Assembly (NCBI GenBank): GCA_024697885.1
Contig: JAILSA010000278.1
Coordinates: 1 to 6,842, forward strand
Length of the DNA: 6,842 bases
Direction: 5' to 3'
DNA from: Eubacterium sp.
GTDB taxonomy: Bacteria > Bacillota > Clostridia > Lachnospirales > Lachnospiraceae
Under the pieces are notes generated by a model. The model saw only the letters and a list, made by a program, of their open reading frames with translations, ran no database searches and was not told where the DNA came from. A program made the position numbers and the translations under genes. Below, piece by piece: positions 6,529-6,842 of the stretch. The stretch's first letter is position 1; every line of letters starts with the position of its first letter.

Positions 6529-6681
6529 TTAGTCCTGGCTGATGTTTTCAGCCTGTTCTTTTTTATTTTTAGCCTTACGAAGTTTGATGCCCATAAAAAT
6601 CCCCAAGGCAGCACACGCCGTAAAAACAACTAAACGAATACCATAATAGATAAATGCACCTGATACTGTTGTAACGCCCAT
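6529..6681 (-). CDS. Small single-helix membrane protein of unknown function (50 aa)
   Basis: The ATG at 6681 opens 50 codons ending in TAA at 6529. I do not recognise a named family. Visible features are a short uncharged N-terminus (about residues 1-9), one hydrophobic helix (about 10-33, with Gly and Ala residues spaced through it) and a strongly basic tail (KLRKAKNKKEQ, 33-43) ending in ENISQD. By the positive-inside rule the tail should be cytoplasmic and the N-terminus outside. An AAGGA site 10 bases upstream overlaps the hisE stop codon, and the gene's own stop overlaps the pilB ribosome site, so it is wedged tightly between the two. Being in frame with a ribosome site, with no gap on either side and a plausible membrane topology, argues that it is real. 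A role in the pilus system is only suggested by position; it could equally be an unrelated membrane peptide. Confidence 0.72.
   Translation of the reverse strand: MGVTTVSGAFIYYGIRLVVFTACAALGIFMGIKLRKAKNKKEQAENISQD
6537..6570 (+). terminator. Terminator-like hairpin on the plus strand, inside the 50-aa gene
   Basis: GGCTGA (6537-6542) and TCAGCC (6548-6553) form a perfect 6-bp stem around TGTTT. Two bases later the plus strand has a T-rich run (6556-6570). This is the shape of a small intrinsic terminator for plus-strand, antisense transcription. The T-run is, however, fully explained by lysine and asparagine codons of the minus-strand gene, so it may be coincidence. On the coding strand the same hairpin lies just before the pilB ribosome site and lacks a U-run. 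Confidence 0.22.
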
Positions 6682-6694
6682 ATTCACACCATCC

Positions 6695-6842
6695 TTATCT
6701 TCGATTGGCCAGTTCCTTGGTAATGTCCTCCCAAGACAGATCGCACTCTACCATCAGAACCATCATGTGATAGAGGAAGTCAGCAATCTCATACTTCAGT
6801 TCCTCTGCATCCGGATTCTTGGCCGCAATCACAATCTCTGTT
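6695..6842 (-). CDS. hisE: Phosphoribosyl-ATP pyrophosphatase C-terminus (HisE or HisIE), 5' end cut by window edge
   Basis: The last 48 codons are visible, ending in TAA at 6695-6697. The encoded enzyme hydrolyses phosphoribosyl-ATP to phosphoribosyl-AMP and pyrophosphate, the second step of histidine biosynthesis, in the cytoplasm. The fragment reads TEIVIAAKNPDAEELKYEIA and continues with a DFLYHMMVLM helix. This is the typical HisE C-terminal pattern, with the E-x-x-D pair (Glu and Asp of YEIAD) of the all-alpha NTP-pyrophosphatase fold, and it ends in an SWEDITKEL helix. Whether it is a stand-alone HisE or the second half of a HisIE fusion cannot be told, because the N-terminus lies outside the window. 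It sits 13 bases before the small membrane gene, whose ribosome site overlaps its stop, so histidine transcripts may read into the pilus genes. Confidence 0.9.
   Translation of the reverse strand, partial: TEIVIAAKNPDAEELKYEIADFLYHMMVLMVECDLSWEDITKELANRR

Overview
The window looks like part of a low-to-mid GC Gram-positive chromosome, most likely class Clostridia and probably Lachnospiraceae. That placement is inferred from strong AGGAG-type ribosome sites, a consensus sigma-A promoter, the gene order, and a type IV pilus system with no outer-membrane secretin gene in view. All recognisable genes lie on the minus strand, so transcription runs from high to low coordinates.

In the direction of transcription, the right edge (6695-6842) holds the 3' end of a histidine-biosynthesis gene, hisE or the HisE half of hisIE. 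It is followed with almost no gap by a 50-residue single-helix membrane protein of unknown function (6529-6681). Then come the pilus motor genes pilB (assembly ATPase, 4810-6516) and pilT (retraction ATPase, 3666-4718), the inner-membrane platform gene pilC (2433-3650, TTG start), the major pilin candidate pilA (1795-2280), the prepilin peptidase/methylase pilD (914-1681), and pilM (1-820), which runs off the left edge. pilN, pilO and minor pilins would be expected beyond the left edge.

The genes form a coherent machine. PilD processes PilA at a GFSLVE site. PilC with PilB extends the pilus, PilT retracts it, and PilM is the cytoplasmic ring or adaptor protein that links the motors to PilN/PilO. 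PilB keeps two well-spaced MshEN motifs, which suggests control by cyclic di-GMP. PilM has lost the usual acidic residues of its nucleotide site.

The main regulatory signals are a near-perfect promoter in front of pilA (2351-2379), a second candidate promoter just upstream of it, a weak candidate promoter in front of pilT, and a three-armed, mutually exclusive stem arrangement between pilD and pilM (847-911) that resembles an attenuator. No gap without a gene exceeds about 155 bases. No mobile elements, CRISPR arrays, tRNA or rRNA genes were seen.
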